Assembly (NCBI GenBank): GCA_023418475.1
Contig: JAEZZO010000072.1
Span: forward strand, 155,716-219,715
Direction of reading: 5' to 3'
DNA: 64,000 nt
Origin: Bacillota bacterium
Lineage (GTDB): Bacteria > Bacillota > Clostridia > Lachnospirales > Lachnospiraceae
The translations under genes were made by a program, and so were the position numbers. Below are positions 42,321-51,972 of this stretch, piece by piece. Numbering within the stretch: position 1 is the first letter of the stretch; every line of letters begins with the position of its first letter. The notes below the pieces were generated by a model, which was given only the letters and a program-made list of their open reading frames with translations, ran no database searches and was not told where the DNA came from.

Positions 42321-43769
42321 ATGTTAAGAAAAGCATGGGAATATATCCAACTGAATAATATGATAGAAAAGGGAGATAGGATTGTAGTAGGAGTGTCGGG
42401 CGGTGCGGATTCTGTCTGCCTTTTATATGTACTTAGAGAGGTTTGCACGGTGCTTTCGGTTTCCCTTGCGGTAGTGCATGTTAACCATGGAATTCGTGGA
42501 GAGGAAGCTGACCGGGATGAACGGTATGTAAAAGGGATCTGCAGCAACATGGGGATAGACTTCTATACTTATTCCTATGATGTAAGAAAGTATGCCCGTG
42601 AGCTTGGAATATCAGAGGAAGAAGCAGGCAGAAAATTACGATATGAAGCTTTTCTAAAAACCTGTAAAGCAACAGGCAGTAATAAAATAGCAGTGGCTCA
42701 TAATAAAAATGATAATGCGGAGACAGTGCTGTTCCATCTGTTCCGTGGAACCGGAGTGAGAGGACTTTCCGGAATTGAAGCAAAGCGGCCTCTTTTGGCG
42801 GATTTTGGTGAGGTTACATTAATCAGACCTTTGTTAGGCATGGAGCGGAGGGAGATAGAGGAGTATCTTTCCCTTCAGAAAATCAGTTATCAGACGGATT
42901 CAACTAATCTAGGGGACGATTACAGTAGAAATAAAATCCGAAATAAAGTACTAACCTATGCGGTAAAGGAAATTAATGCCGGAGCAGTCGGTAATATATG
43001 CGAAACGGCTTGCCAGTTAAAGGAAATACAGGAGTATATAACATATCAGGTGGAAATGCGTTATCAGGCACTGGTTAAACAGGAGAATAAAACGTTAAAG
43101 GTATCTGTGGAAGAATTGCGTCTCGAACCGGTTGTACTTGAGAGGGGGATTGTTTATCACATGCTGGAACAGCTTTCTGGTAACCGCAAGGATCTGGAAG
43201 CAAAACATGTAGAAGCAGTCCTGTCATTGCTTCACCGCCAGGTTGGAAGACAGGTATCTTTGCCATATCGTCTGATTGCGGAGAGAGAATATACGGTTAT
43301 TAGTATCTATCGGGCCTCGAGCAATGTGGAAGAACAAACCTCACAAATGCAGCCTGCCGCAGTGGAAGCAGCTATTCCAGGTACTACAATCATACCTTGG
43401 AAGGATAAAATTATAAAAACAGAATTAATTGATTATAAAAAAAGTGAACCTATTCCGAAAAGTAGTTGTGCGAAATGGTTTGATTATGATAAAATAGAGA
43501 ATGCTGTTGAAATAAGAACCCGTAAAGAAGGGGATTATATTCAGATTAATAAGTTTGGCGGCAATAAAAAACTCAAAGACTATTTTATTGATAAGAAGGT
43601 TCCGCAGAAGCTTCGAGACAGTCAGCTTCTTGTTACAGATGGAAGCCATGTTATGTGGATAGTGGATTCTTCTGATCGCATCAGCGAAAAGTATAAAGTA
43701 GATGAAAATACAAAAAAGGTACTTTTGATGAAAATGTTTGATTTGGAGGAAAAGGAAGATGGCAGATAA
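42321..43769 (+). CDS. tilS: tRNA(Ile)-lysidine synthase
   Basis: Converts C34 of tRNA-Ile(CAU) to lysidine, so it reads AUA as isoleucine. It is 482 residues, the long form: an N-terminal PP-loop ATPase with SGGADS (26-31), a substrate-binding middle, and a C-terminal TilS domain with TRKEGDYIQINKFGGNKKLK. The ribosome site is weak (AGGATAAAA). It overlaps hpt by 11 bases. The spoIIE-tilS-hpt-ftsH order is conserved in Firmicutes. Confidence 0.95.
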   Translation: MLRKAWEYIQLNNMIEKGDRIVVGVSGGADSVCLLYVLREVCTVLSVSLAVVHVNHGIRGEEADRDERYVKGICSNMGIDFYTYSYDVRKYARELGISEEEAGRKLRYEAFLKTCKATGSNKIAVAHNKNDNAETVLFHLFRGTGVRGLSGIEAKRPLLADFGEVTLIRPLLGMERREIEEYLSLQKISYQTDSTNLGDDYSRNKIRNKVLTYAVKEINAGAVGNICETACQLKEIQEYITYQVEMRYQALVKQENKTLKVSVEELRLEPVVLERGIVYHMLEQLSGNRKDLEAKHVEAVLSLLHRQVGRQVSLPYRLIAEREYTVISIYRASSNVEEQTSQMQPAAVEAAIPGTTIIPWKDKIIKTELIDYKKSEPIPKSSCAKWFDYDKIENAVEIRTRKEGDYIQINKFGGNKKLKDYFIDKKVPQKLRDSQLLVTDGSHVMWIVDSSDRISEKYKVDENTKKVLLMKMFDLEEKEDGR

Positions 43770-44280
43770 AATTAGAGTCATGATTTCAGAGGAACAGGTT
43801 AATTTAAGAATTAAGGAAATGGCAGAACAGATCAGCGAGGATTTTGCGGGAAAAAGTGTTCATCTTATTTGTATTTTAAAAGGCAGTGTTTTTTTTACCT
43901 GTGAATTAGCAAAAAGAATTACAATACCCGTTACGATAGATTTTATGTCCGTATCTAGCTACGGCAGTGAGACGGTAAGCTCCGGCAGGGTCAGAATTTT
44001 AAAAGATCTGGATGAATCAATCCAGGGAAAGAATGTATTTATTATTGAAGACATTATAGATTCCGGAAGAACACTGGCATATTTAAAGGATCTGCTTTCT
44101 ACCAGATCGCCGGAAAGTCTCACAATCTGTACTCTTTTAGATAAACCAGATCGCAGGGAAAAAGAAGTTGATGTTCAATATGTCGGATTTGTAATCCCTG
44201 ATGAATTTGTAATAGGCTATGGTTTGGATTATGATCAGTATTACAGAAATTATCCGTTTGTCGGTGTTGTTGAAAAATAA
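43759..44280 (+). CDS. hpt: Hypoxanthine phosphoribosyltransferase
   Basis: Salvages hypoxanthine and guanine to IMP and GMP with PRPP. It has 173 residues. The PRPP loop is IIEDIIDSGRTL, and the base-binding end is VGFVIPDEFVIGYGLDYDQ (about 147-165). The ATG at 43759 follows GGAGGA, and the frame is open for 21 bases above it. It overlaps the tilS end, so the two are coupled. In related bacteria TilS and Hpt can also act together on ftsH expression. Confidence 0.95.
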   Translation: MADKIRVMISEEQVNLRIKEMAEQISEDFAGKSVHLICILKGSVFFTCELAKRITIPVTIDFMSVSSYGSETVSSGRVRILKDLDESIQGKNVFIIEDIIDSGRTLAYLKDLLSTRSPESLTICTLLDKPDRREKEVDVQYVGFVIPDEFVIGYGLDYDQYYRNYPFVGVVEK

Positions 44281-44386
44281 AAAGAAAGATAAATATTTTT
44301 CTATTTCTACACAACAGGCTGTGCCGATACCCCGAAGAAAGGGTTCGGCAGAATGGAATTATTATAAGAATTAAGGAGGTTGTTCA

Positions 44387-46237
44387 GTGAGAAAACAGAT
44401 GAAAGGATATGGCTGGTATATCATCATTCTGCTGATTGCGGTTGTTGCAGTATACTTATCCAACAGTATTAATTTTAAGGATTCGGTTACCTATAATTAC
44501 GCTCAGTTTATGAAGGATGTGAATGATAAAAAGATCAGCGAGGTAAATCTTTATCCGAATGAAGAAGTTCCTACGGGTGAAGTAACGGTAACCACTACGG
44601 ATAATAAGGAAAAAAGCTTCAATGTAACAGATGTGAAGGAGATTGAGAAGATTGCCAGAGATGCAGGGATAGAGAAGACCTATAACCATGATATCAATAA
44701 GCCAAGCTTGTTTTTAACATCTGTACTTCCTTATATTTTAGTAATCATCATAGTAATCATATTATTTTCTTTTCTGTCAAATCAGGCTTCTGTGGGCGGA
44801 GGTAATAATAAGGTAATGAATTTTGGCAAGAGCCGTGCAAAGATGACGACGGATGAGAATAAGAATACAACATTTAAAAATGTAGCCGGACTGGATGAAG
44901 AAAAGGATGAGCTTAAGGAGATTGTTGATTTCTTGAAATCACCGAAAAAATATATTCAGGTTGGTGCAAGAATACCAAAGGGAGTACTGCTCGTAGGCCC
45001 TCCGGGAACCGGTAAAACCTTACTTGCAAAGGCTGTGGCAGGAGAGGCAGGAGTTCCGTTTTTCTCTATTTCAGGTTCTGATTTTGTGGAAATGTTTGTC
45101 GGTGTCGGAGCTTCCAGAGTAAGAGATTTATTTGAAGAAGCAAAGAAGAATTCTCCTTGTATTGTTTTTATTGATGAGATCGATGCAGTTGCTAGACGTA
45201 GAGGAACCGGGATGGGCGGCGGACACGATGAAAGAGAGCAGACCTTAAACCAGTTATTGGTGGAGATGGATGGCTTTGGAGTAAATGAAGGAATTATTGT
45301 AATGGCTGCGACCAATCGTGTGGATATACTTGATCCTGCAATTTTAAGACCAGGTCGTTTTGACCGAAAGGTTACGGTAGGACGTCCGGATGTTAAAGGA
45401 AGAGAAGAAATACTTCAGGTACATGCGAAGAACAAACCCCTAGGGGATGATGTTGATTTGAAGCAGGTTGCGCAGACAACTGCCGGTTTTACAGGTGCGG
45501 ATCTGGAAAACCTGCTGAATGAAGCTGCAATCGGAGCTGCCAGGGATAACAGAAGCTTTATAAACAGTGAGGATGTTAAGAAATCCTTTATTAAGGTTGG
45601 GATTGGCAAGGAAAAGAAGAGTAAGGTCATTACAGAGAAAGAAAAGCGTATTACAGCATACCACGAGACCGGCCATGCAATTCTATTTCATAAGCTTCCC
45701 GATGTCGGGCCGGTCTATACGATATCCATTATACCGACAGGTAATGGAGCCGCCGGCTTTACCATGCCCCTCCCGGAAAAGGATGAAATGTTTAACACGA
45801 AGGGTAGAATGAAACAGGAAATCATTGTAGATCTTGCCGGAAGAGCCGCAGAGGAGCTTGTTTTTGATGATATCACGACAGGAGCTTCACAGGATATCAA
45901 GGTGGCGACCAAGACAGCCAGAGATATGGTAACCCGTTATGGTTTCTCCGATGTAATCGGTATGGTGAACTATAATAATGACGATGATGAAGTGTTTATC
46001 GGCAGAGATTTAGCGCATACCAGAAGCTATAGTGAGAATGTTGCTAACCGGATTGATGATGAAGTAAGAGCAATTATAGATGACTGTTATAAGGAAGCAA
46101 AACGAATTCTTGTTGAAAATAAGGATATTATGGATGCTTGTGCCAAGCTTTTGATGGAGAAAGAGAGAATTACCAGAGAAGAATTTGAAGCATTATTTAA
46201 GACAGAAACAGATAATACAGCATTTAGTGCATTCTAG
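44387..46237 (+). CDS. ftsH: ATP-dependent zinc metalloprotease FtsH
   Basis: A membrane AAA protease that degrades misfolded membrane proteins and regulators. It has 616 residues with two membrane helices (about 10-25 and 106-128) flanking the extracytoplasmic domain. The AAA module has Walker A GPPGTGKT, Walker B IVFIDEIDA and the second region of homology. The zinc site is HETGH (His426, Glu427, His430). The start is GTG at 44387 with AAGGAGG 9 bases upstream. Confidence 0.97.
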   Translation: MRKQMKGYGWYIIILLIAVVAVYLSNSINFKDSVTYNYAQFMKDVNDKKISEVNLYPNEEVPTGEVTVTTTDNKEKSFNVTDVKEIEKIARDAGIEKTYNHDINKPSLFLTSVLPYILVIIIVIILFSFLSNQASVGGGNNKVMNFGKSRAKMTTDENKNTTFKNVAGLDEEKDELKEIVDFLKSPKKYIQVGARIPKGVLLVGPPGTGKTLLAKAVAGEAGVPFFSISGSDFVEMFVGVGASRVRDLFEEAKKNSPCIVFIDEIDAVARRRGTGMGGGHDEREQTLNQLLVEMDGFGVNEGIIVMAATNRVDILDPAILRPGRFDRKVTVGRPDVKGREEILQVHAKNKPLGDDVDLKQVAQTTAGFTGADLENLLNEAAIGAARDNRSFINSEDVKKSFIKVGIGKEKKSKVITEKEKRITAYHETGHAILFHKLPDVGPVYTISIIPTGNGAAGFTMPLPEKDEMFNTKGRMKQEIIVDLAGRAAEELVFDDITTGASQDIKVATKTARDMVTRYGFSDVIGMVNYNNDDDEVFIGRDLAHTRSYSENVANRIDDEVRAIIDDCYKEAKRILVENKDIMDACAKLLMEKERITREEFEALFKTETDNTAFSAF

Positions 46238-46800
46238 GCATAAAAATAAGAGTTAGCAGCGAAGAAACGGCAAAGGATTGTGCAATGTGACGGAAAACGA
46301 ATAAAAAAATTGTGATGTTTGTGCACACTTATCGCGAATAGCGTGATATACTATGTTTGTAAACCCCAATACATTATATAGTTTTTGCTACACCCCCATA
46401 AGTAACAAAAATACCTTCTCCGAAAAAGGACAGTCCCATAACTGTCCTTTTTTACGTGCAAAAAATACGAGTGATCAGTGGAAGGATTTTCTTATGACTG
46501 TTTGCTTTCACGGATTTTGGGATACCAAAAATATAAATATATGGCAGCGTAGTGATGTTGATTCCAATGCAGACAGACAGATATATTCCTATCAAGAAGT
46601 GCGTATACTTAACATAGACAAAACTTGTATATTGTAGCATTTGTATAGGCAATTGTGAAACAAAAGAATTATAAGAATTGTATAATCGGAAAGTATATGT
46701 TTCGAAGCAGAAGAATATATACTTTTTATTTATACAATAGGAACAGCTATAGTTTTGCAATTACCTAGGTAGTATTTGTATTCTGAAAGGAATTAAGCGA
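46238..46800. other. Long intergenic region after ftsH; possible small RNA
   Basis: About 560 bases. TTTTTG and CAAAAA (near 46382-46412) can pair. A perfect terminator follows at 46429-46457, with no gene between ftsH and it, which would fit a roughly 100-base RNA; no clean promoter is visible. A 47-codon frame at 46494-46637 has GGAAGG upstream but no recognisable features. I leave both as open possibilities. Confidence 0.35.
46429..46457 (+). terminator. Strong terminator downstream of ftsH
   Basis: AAAAGGACAGT and ACTGTCCTTTT form a perfect stem around CCCATA, with T6 at the end. It is nearly 200 bases after the ftsH stop, so it may end the ftsH transcript or a separate short RNA. Confidence 0.88.
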
Positions 46801-47229
46801 ATGATGATTGTTTCAAATAATTTTATGAAATATACCTTTCTCTTTCTTGCCGGTGGGTTTGCTTATGGAGGAGTGGAAAATCTGTTTCGCGGTTACTCCC
46901 ATATCTCTATGTGCATAGCAGGAGGAATATGCTTTATACTGATTGGTCTTCAAAATGAGATCTTTTCCTGGGAGATGTCTTTAATCAGCCAAATGGTAAT
47001 TTCTTCTATAATTATTACTTTTGTTGAATTGATCACAGGCATTATCGTGAATATTTGGCTGAAATTAAATGTCTGGGACTATTCTACACTTCCCTATAAT
47101 TTTCTGGGACAAATATGCCTTCTATATACAAATATCTGGTTTCTGTTATCTTTCTTTGGGATTTTAATGGACGACTATCTTCGGTACTTTATGCTGAAGG
47201 AAGAAAAACCGCATTATAAAGTTCTCTAA
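46801..47229 (+). CDS. Small four-helix membrane protein, putative ABC-transporter type IV family
   Basis: A 142-residue integral membrane protein with four hydrophobic segments. Features of the family labelled putative ABC-transporter type IV (CmpB-like) are GGVENLFRGYSHISMCIAGG and the VWDYSTLPYNFLGQICL segment. Function is unknown, and no ATPase partner is nearby. AAAGG lies 10 bases upstream; the second ATG (46804) is equally possible. Confidence 0.75.
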   Translation: MMIVSNNFMKYTFLFLAGGFAYGGVENLFRGYSHISMCIAGGICFILIGLQNEIFSWEMSLISQMVISSIIITFVELITGIIVNIWLKLNVWDYSTLPYNFLGQICLLYTNIWFLLSFFGILMDDYLRYFMLKEEKPHYKVL

Positions 47230-47231
47230 TA

Positions 47232-47282
47232 AAAATGTTCGTATCACTGCCTATGTATGATAAGCGGTGATACGAACATTTT
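47232..47282. terminator. Bidirectional terminator
   Basis: AAAATGTTCGTATCAC and GTGATACGAACATTTT are perfect 16-base arms around a 19-base loop, with A and T tracts on either side. It serves the convergent genes on each side. Confidence 0.9.
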
Positions 47283-47288
47283 AAGTTA

Positions 47289-48176
47289 CTAAGGCAGCAG
47301 TATACAATATTTATCCAACAAAGAAACAGGGTGATAGGAGAGCTTTGATGTCCGAAGCCCTTCATCTCCTACATCTTCTTCACGATTGATATATTTAATT
47401 CCATACTGCAGCATATCACTTGAGAATTCTTTGACAATCATCTGATAGGAACCTTCGTAATCACGAACGGCTTTTTCGATATGGCAATAAAGTGTATCGT
47501 TTACAATTTCACCAATGGACATGGCGACAATCGTACCGTCAACCTCTATGAAACCACCCGGCAGATGAAACTGCTCCAGATAAGGCAATAATTCCAGTGA
47601 TCTTGTTAATTCTTCTTTGGCCAGAGCTGCGTTCTTACTATGGTTTTGTTCATAATCCTTGAGAAAATCAGCAATCCTATGAAGATTATCGGAGGTAATT
47701 CGCTGATACCTGTAAGTTGGATATAATTTCTTGAATTTATTAATATGATTTCTTTGGCCGCTGAACTTTCTTCCGGTCATTCCTGCCAGATCTTCAGCAA
47801 GGTATAGATAATCCGCCCAATCACGGCTAGGTTTGCAGGGAAGGGTGCCATGATACTGATTTGTAAGTATAGGAAGAACCTCTTCCGGTACCGTACAAAA
47901 CCAGAGAGGAATTTCATTTTCATCACAATACCTTTTGATGGCGTCCATTGCTTTTTCAAAAGATCCGCTCCCGACCGGATAAGTAAAAGAAATTCGGTCT
48001 AAGAACTTTACTTTATATAAAATCATATCATCATATATAGTAAAGCTTGTATTGTAAAAATCCCGCCACATATACATAGCACCAACGGTATAATCACTTG
48101 TTCGGCTTATTTTATATGGAAAATATTCTGCGGCTTTCATGATGTTTTCAGCAGTTATAGCATCAAATTTAAGCAT
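47289..48176 (-). CDS. DUF2156 (LPG synthase C-terminal-like) GNAT-fold protein
   Basis: A 295-residue protein of the DUF2156/phosphatidylglycerol lysyltransferase C-terminal family. Typical stretches are GRKFSGQRNHINKFKKLYP, KEELTRSLELLPYLE and a C-terminal INREEDVGDEGLRTSKLSYHP (key residues N-R-E-D-G-LR-SK-P). The domain is an aminoacyl-tRNA-dependent acyltransferase fold. Without the membrane flippase domain it is soluble, so lipid lysylation is not implied. The minus-strand site GGAATGGAG contains an in-frame ATG (48188) exactly 12 bases before the chosen start. Confidence 0.85.
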   Translation of the reverse strand: MLKFDAITAENIMKAAEYFPYKISRTSDYTVGAMYMWRDFYNTSFTIYDDMILYKVKFLDRISFTYPVGSGSFEKAMDAIKRYCDENEIPLWFCTVPEEVLPILTNQYHGTLPCKPSRDWADYLYLAEDLAGMTGRKFSGQRNHINKFKKLYPTYRYQRITSDNLHRIADFLKDYEQNHSKNAALAKEELTRSLELLPYLEQFHLPGGFIEVDGTIVAMSIGEIVNDTLYCHIEKAVRDYEGSYQMIVKEFSSDMLQYGIKYINREEDVGDEGLRTSKLSYHPVSLLDKYCILLP

Positions 48177-48608
48177 ATTTTTCTCCATTCCTGCGCGCGT
48201 ATTTTGCGCATAATAGAAATTTAAACCAGTCTACTGACAAAATAATGTCAATTGAAACTAATTATGTTAGAAGTGAACAAATTTCACTATATCACAGGAA
48301 GTACAAGATGTCCAGTCAATAAGAAAAGAGGATATTGATAGTATTATCTTCTCTGTTATACTCCTTTATCCACGAAATAATCGAAAATTCATGGCATGGC
48401 AACTGTTCTTCGTTATGGTTTCGATCAAATAGATCTTCTAATTATTAGTATATTAAATTTTTCTAAACTGGGTAGATAATATATGAAAAACTATGATAGA
48501 ATAATATCTGGATGTAAGCTCATATGCAAATACTAAGATGCACAAAATACAATGAGTAACACTATGCTGACACCAAATAATTAAGTTGGTGGCAGAATGG
48601 AGATGATT
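48177..48608. other. Intergenic region between divergent genes
   Basis: About 430 AT-rich bases. A small hairpin, AGAGGATA with TATCTTCT, lies near 48331-48355. On the minus strand TGCGC and GCGCA pair just before the ribosome site of the DUF2156 gene. No gene found. Confidence 0.45.
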
Positions 48609-50378
48609 ATGAAGATATTATTAGTTGCGGTCAATGCCAAATACATTCATTCGAATCTAGCAGTTTTTAGCCTGAGAGCATTTGCTAAGCGATACAGGGA
48701 GCAGATTAAAATTGTAGAGCTAACAATAAATCATTCGGAGGAATATATCTTAAAAGAAATATATAAAGAGAAAGCAGATATTATAGCTTTTTCCTGCTAT
48801 ATCTGGAATATTGATTTCGTTAGGAGAATAACACAGGAACTTAGAAAGGTTAAGAGAAATGCAATCATATGGTATGGAGGACCGGAAGTATCTTATGATG
48901 CGGTAGAATGTCTGACTGAAAATAAGGATCTGGATGGGATTATGATCGGAGAGGGTGAACAGACCTTTACGGAGCTGGCTGGTTATTATATAGATAATAA
49001 TACCTCTTTGGAAGCCATCCATGGTATTGCTTATAAAGAGAGTGCCAGGTATAGGCAGGAGAGTGATGCTTTTGTTAATAGTTCGAAGACCGGGCCGGAG
49101 AATGCTATAAAGATTACTCCGGCAAGAGAGACTTTAGAACTGGATGCAATACCTTTCCCCTACGAGGATATGGAGTATTTTAAAAACAGAATCATATATT
49201 ATGAAAGCAGCAGGGGCTGTCCATTTTCCTGCAGCTACTGCCTGTCTTCCATTGATCGGAAGGTTCGGTTAAGAAGCTGTGAGCTGGTGAAAAGAGAGCT
49301 GAAGCTATTTCTGGAATATAAGGTACCACAGGTGAAATTCGTTGACAGAACCTTTAACTGTAACAAAAAACATGCAATGGATATCTGGCATTTCATCAAG
49401 GAAAATGATAATGGTGTTACGAATTTCCATTTTGAAATATCCGCTGATTTACTATCAGAAGAAGAAATTGCCTTTCTGTCAGAATTAAGACCCGGGTTAA
49501 TACAGCTGGAAATCGGCGTACAGAGTACTAATTCGAATACAGTGAATGCGATACATCGAAGAATGGATTTTGAGAGACTAAAAACAAATGTCGGACGGAT
49601 AAAAGAAGCCGGAAATATACACCAGCATCTGGACTTGATAGCGGGACTTCCACTGGAAGGATATCTCTCCTTTGAAAAATCCTTTCAGGATGTCTATCTT
49701 CTGAAACCGGACCAGCTTCAGCTTGGCTTTCTGAAAGTACTGAAGGGTTCTTTGATGGAATCAGAGAGCAGCAGGTATGGGATTAATTACAAAAGTTCAC
49801 CGCCCTATGAAGTACTGTATACGGATCAGATGAGCTATGACGATATTCTCAAAATTAAGGGTATATGCGAAATGGTTGAGGTTTACTATAACAGCGCCCA
49901 GTTCTCCTATTCAATCAGTTTTCTGGAGCATTTTTACTCCTCACCGATGAAAATGTACGAGTCTATCAGTGATTTCTACGAAAAGACGGAGATAATGACA
50001 ATAGCTCATAGCAGAGTGAAAAGATATGAGTTATTATTGGATTATTTTCGGGATACAATTGCGCAGGGAGAAATAGCAGCTGAAAAAGAGGTGCTGGTAT
50101 CTCTCTTTGAGGAACTGCTGGTACTTGATTTGTATCTGCGGGAAGCGATGAAGTCAAGACCGGGCTTTGCACATGATAATCAAATGCAGGGAAATATTCG
50201 TGAATTGTATAGCAGGTATCAGAAGGACCGTAAGACAATTCATATAGAACATTTTACGTATGATGTATTTGCCGCGGCGCAAACCGGAGAAGCCATAAAA
50301 TGCGACAGGATGGTATTATTTGATTATAATGACCGGGACCCCCTGGATAAGTCGGCAAAGCTTATTCTATTGGACTGA
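48609..50378 (+). CDS. B12-binding-domain radical SAM protein (DUF4080 type)
   Basis: A 589-residue protein. Residues 1-145 are a cobalamin-binding-like Rossmann domain (MKILLVAVNAKYIHSN). Residues 185-420 form the radical SAM barrel with CX3CX2C ligands Cys204, Cys208 and Cys211 (GCPFSCSYC). A C-terminal DUF4080-like helical domain follows. The reaction is unknown; relatives include methyltransferases and methylthiotransferases. The start at 48609 follows GCAGAATGGAG; the ATG inside that site, 12 bases earlier, is in frame. It is 64 bases upstream of nth. Confidence 0.88.
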   Translation: MKILLVAVNAKYIHSNLAVFSLRAFAKRYREQIKIVELTINHSEEYILKEIYKEKADIIAFSCYIWNIDFVRRITQELRKVKRNAIIWYGGPEVSYDAVECLTENKDLDGIMIGEGEQTFTELAGYYIDNNTSLEAIHGIAYKESARYRQESDAFVNSSKTGPENAIKITPARETLELDAIPFPYEDMEYFKNRIIYYESSRGCPFSCSYCLSSIDRKVRLRSCELVKRELKLFLEYKVPQVKFVDRTFNCNKKHAMDIWHFIKENDNGVTNFHFEISADLLSEEEIAFLSELRPGLIQLEIGVQSTNSNTVNAIHRRMDFERLKTNVGRIKEAGNIHQHLDLIAGLPLEGYLSFEKSFQDVYLLKPDQLQLGFLKVLKGSLMESESSRYGINYKSSPPYEVLYTDQMSYDDILKIKGICEMVEVYYNSAQFSYSISFLEHFYSSPMKMYESISDFYEKTEIMTIAHSRVKRYELLLDYFRDTIAQGEIAAEKEVLVSLFEELLVLDLYLREAMKSRPGFAHDNQMQGNIRELYSRYQKDRKTIHIEHFTYDVFAAAQTGEAIKCDRMVLFDYNDRDPLDKSAKLILLD

Positions 50379-50442
50379 TGATAACGTTACTGTAAGCAAG
50401 TTAGAAACTACCTAGGGTAAATGGAAGGAAGGAGGTTTTGCC

Positions 50443-51108
50443 TTGTCAGAAAAGAGAATTACCAAGAAGGAACGGGAGCGGATGGAACGCATAATTGCTG
50501 CTCTTAACCGCGAGTATGGAGAAGAATATCGTTGCTTTTTACATTATGATACGCCCTGGCAGCTTTTGATAGCGACTATATTGAGTGCTCAGTGTACGGA
50601 TGAGCGGGTGAATATAGTAACGAAGGATTTGTTCTGTAAATATACAAGTCTGGAGGATTTTGCTAACGCAGACCAGAACGAGCTGGAACAGGACATCCAT
50701 TCCACCGGTTTTTACAGAAATAAAGCGAAGAACATCATATCCTGTGCGAAGCAGCTTGTTGAGAACCATCATTCCGAAGTACCAAACGATCTTGCACTTC
50801 TGACTAATCTTGCGGGAGTGGGAAGAAAAACAGCGAATGTGATCCGAGGAAACATTTACAAAGAACCAAGTATTGTTGTAGATACCCATGTGAAACGAAT
50901 TTCGAAGCGGCTGGGCTTCACGAAGGAAGATGACCCGGTCAAAATAGAATTTGATTTAATGAAGTTGCTTCCAAAGGAACAATGGATATTATATAATATC
51001 CAGATTATTACCCTGGGAAGAAGTATTTGTATAGCGAGAAACCCTAAATGCAGGGAGTGTTTTTTGAGGGAAGACTGTATTTCGAAAGAAAATACGCTTG
51101 TGAAATAA
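50443..51108 (+). CDS. nth: Endonuclease III
   Basis: A bifunctional DNA glycosylase/AP lyase that removes oxidised pyrimidines. It has 221 residues. The helix-hairpin-helix is LAGVGRKTANVI with catalytic Lys129, and Asp147 lies in VVDTHVKR. The [4Fe-4S] ligands Cys196, Cys203, Cys206 and Cys212 show the standard CX6CX2CX5C spacing. The start is TTG at 50443, supported by GGAAGGAGG 8 bases upstream; an ATG 39 bases inside would cut the fold. Confidence 0.96.
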   Translation: MSEKRITKKERERMERIIAALNREYGEEYRCFLHYDTPWQLLIATILSAQCTDERVNIVTKDLFCKYTSLEDFANADQNELEQDIHSTGFYRNKAKNIISCAKQLVENHHSEVPNDLALLTNLAGVGRKTANVIRGNIYKEPSIVVDTHVKRISKRLGFTKEDDPVKIEFDLMKLLPKEQWILYNIQIITLGRSICIARNPKCRECFLREDCISKENTLVK

Positions 51109-51207
51109 AATTACCCTTGATTGAATTACAAAAATAGCATAAAATGATCATTGCATGCGTAGTAGATTAAACATGCATAGGTTTAAAGCATTTGGGGATA
51201 ATTAAAA

Positions 51208-51819
51208 TTAGGAAGCTTTGATTGCTTCAATTTCTTTCAATAATTTCTCCTTTTCCTGTATCCTGGATTTGGTAATGAGATTGATTAGGAGATTGATTTT
51301 ATCAGTCTGGTGTTCCTGCTGATAAACTTTTGCTAAAAGCTTATAGGATGTCGGTACATCGGTGCGGCAGGCTATGGCATATTCTAGTACAATACGGCAA
51401 TCCACGGTGCTGCCCTGCTTATACAATCGGTCAGCCCATTTTTGAAGTATACTGACAAGAGTGAGGTAATTGTTCTCATATTCCGTCAGTTTACTGATAT
51501 TGGCTGTTCCATACTGCAATTTGAGATCTGTATTCGTAGAACCACTGAGATTAATTGCTTTCTTATCCTTAAGTTTTACGATGGTATTGCGATAGGCATT
51601 AATAGTGTCGTCCGGATTATCTGTAAGGGGTAGCTGATCAGTGGATATCGTTATATAGTCCAGATTTGAGATATCAAGACGACGAACTTCATTAGAAGCC
51701 AGTTCTCGTTTCCAGAATTTATCGGTATCGGCTTTTGAATGGCCTGTGTTTTTATGTATCTCGTAATTTAACCAAAGGATAAAAATGATAATGATAGTTA
51801 TCAAAGCAGGACTTTGCAT
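51208..51819 (-). CDS. Membrane-anchored protein of unknown function
   Basis: A 203-residue protein with one N-terminal membrane helix (about 4-18). The soluble part is mostly helical in its second half (about 110-200, YLTLVSILQKWADRLYKQGS onward), which could be a short TPR-like region. No catalytic motif is seen and I do not recognise the family. AAAGGAAC precedes the ATG. It diverges from a 35-residue membrane peptide gene 45 bases away. Confidence 0.7.
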   Translation of the reverse strand: MQSPALITIIIIFILWLNYEIHKNTGHSKADTDKFWKRELASNEVRRLDISNLDYITISTDQLPLTDNPDDTINAYRNTIVKLKDKKAINLSGSTNTDLKLQYGTANISKLTEYENNYLTLVSILQKWADRLYKQGSTVDCRIVLEYAIACRTDVPTSYKLLAKVYQQEHQTDKINLLINLITKSRIQEKEKLLKEIEAIKAS

Positions 51820-51864
51820 ATGTTTTAGTTCCTTTCAAAAATTAAAGTAAAAGAGGTGAGCAAA

Positions 51865-51972
51865 TTGAATTTTAATAACAAAAAGACGCAGAGAATAATC
51901 TCCACCATAATTATAGTCATTCTTATTTTGTCATTAATCGTACCATCTGTTCTTAGCGTATTAAGGTATTAA
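51865..51972 (+). CDS. 35-residue single-helix membrane peptide
   Basis: A short frame starting with TTG: MNFNNKKTQRI, then a hydrophobic segment of about 20 residues rich in Ile, Val and Leu, then a VLSVLRY end. AGGTGAG lies 6-12 bases upstream. The basic N-terminus followed by one helix is a classic small membrane protein layout. Good ribosome site, composition and position between two real genes support it; conservation could not be tested. Confidence 0.6.
   Translation: MNFNNKKTQRIISTIIIVILILSLIVPSVLSVLRY

Noticed and set aside
46494..46637. 47-codon frame with GGAAGG upstream
   Set aside because: Kept only as a note: the peptide has no recognisable features and the region is otherwise noncoding.
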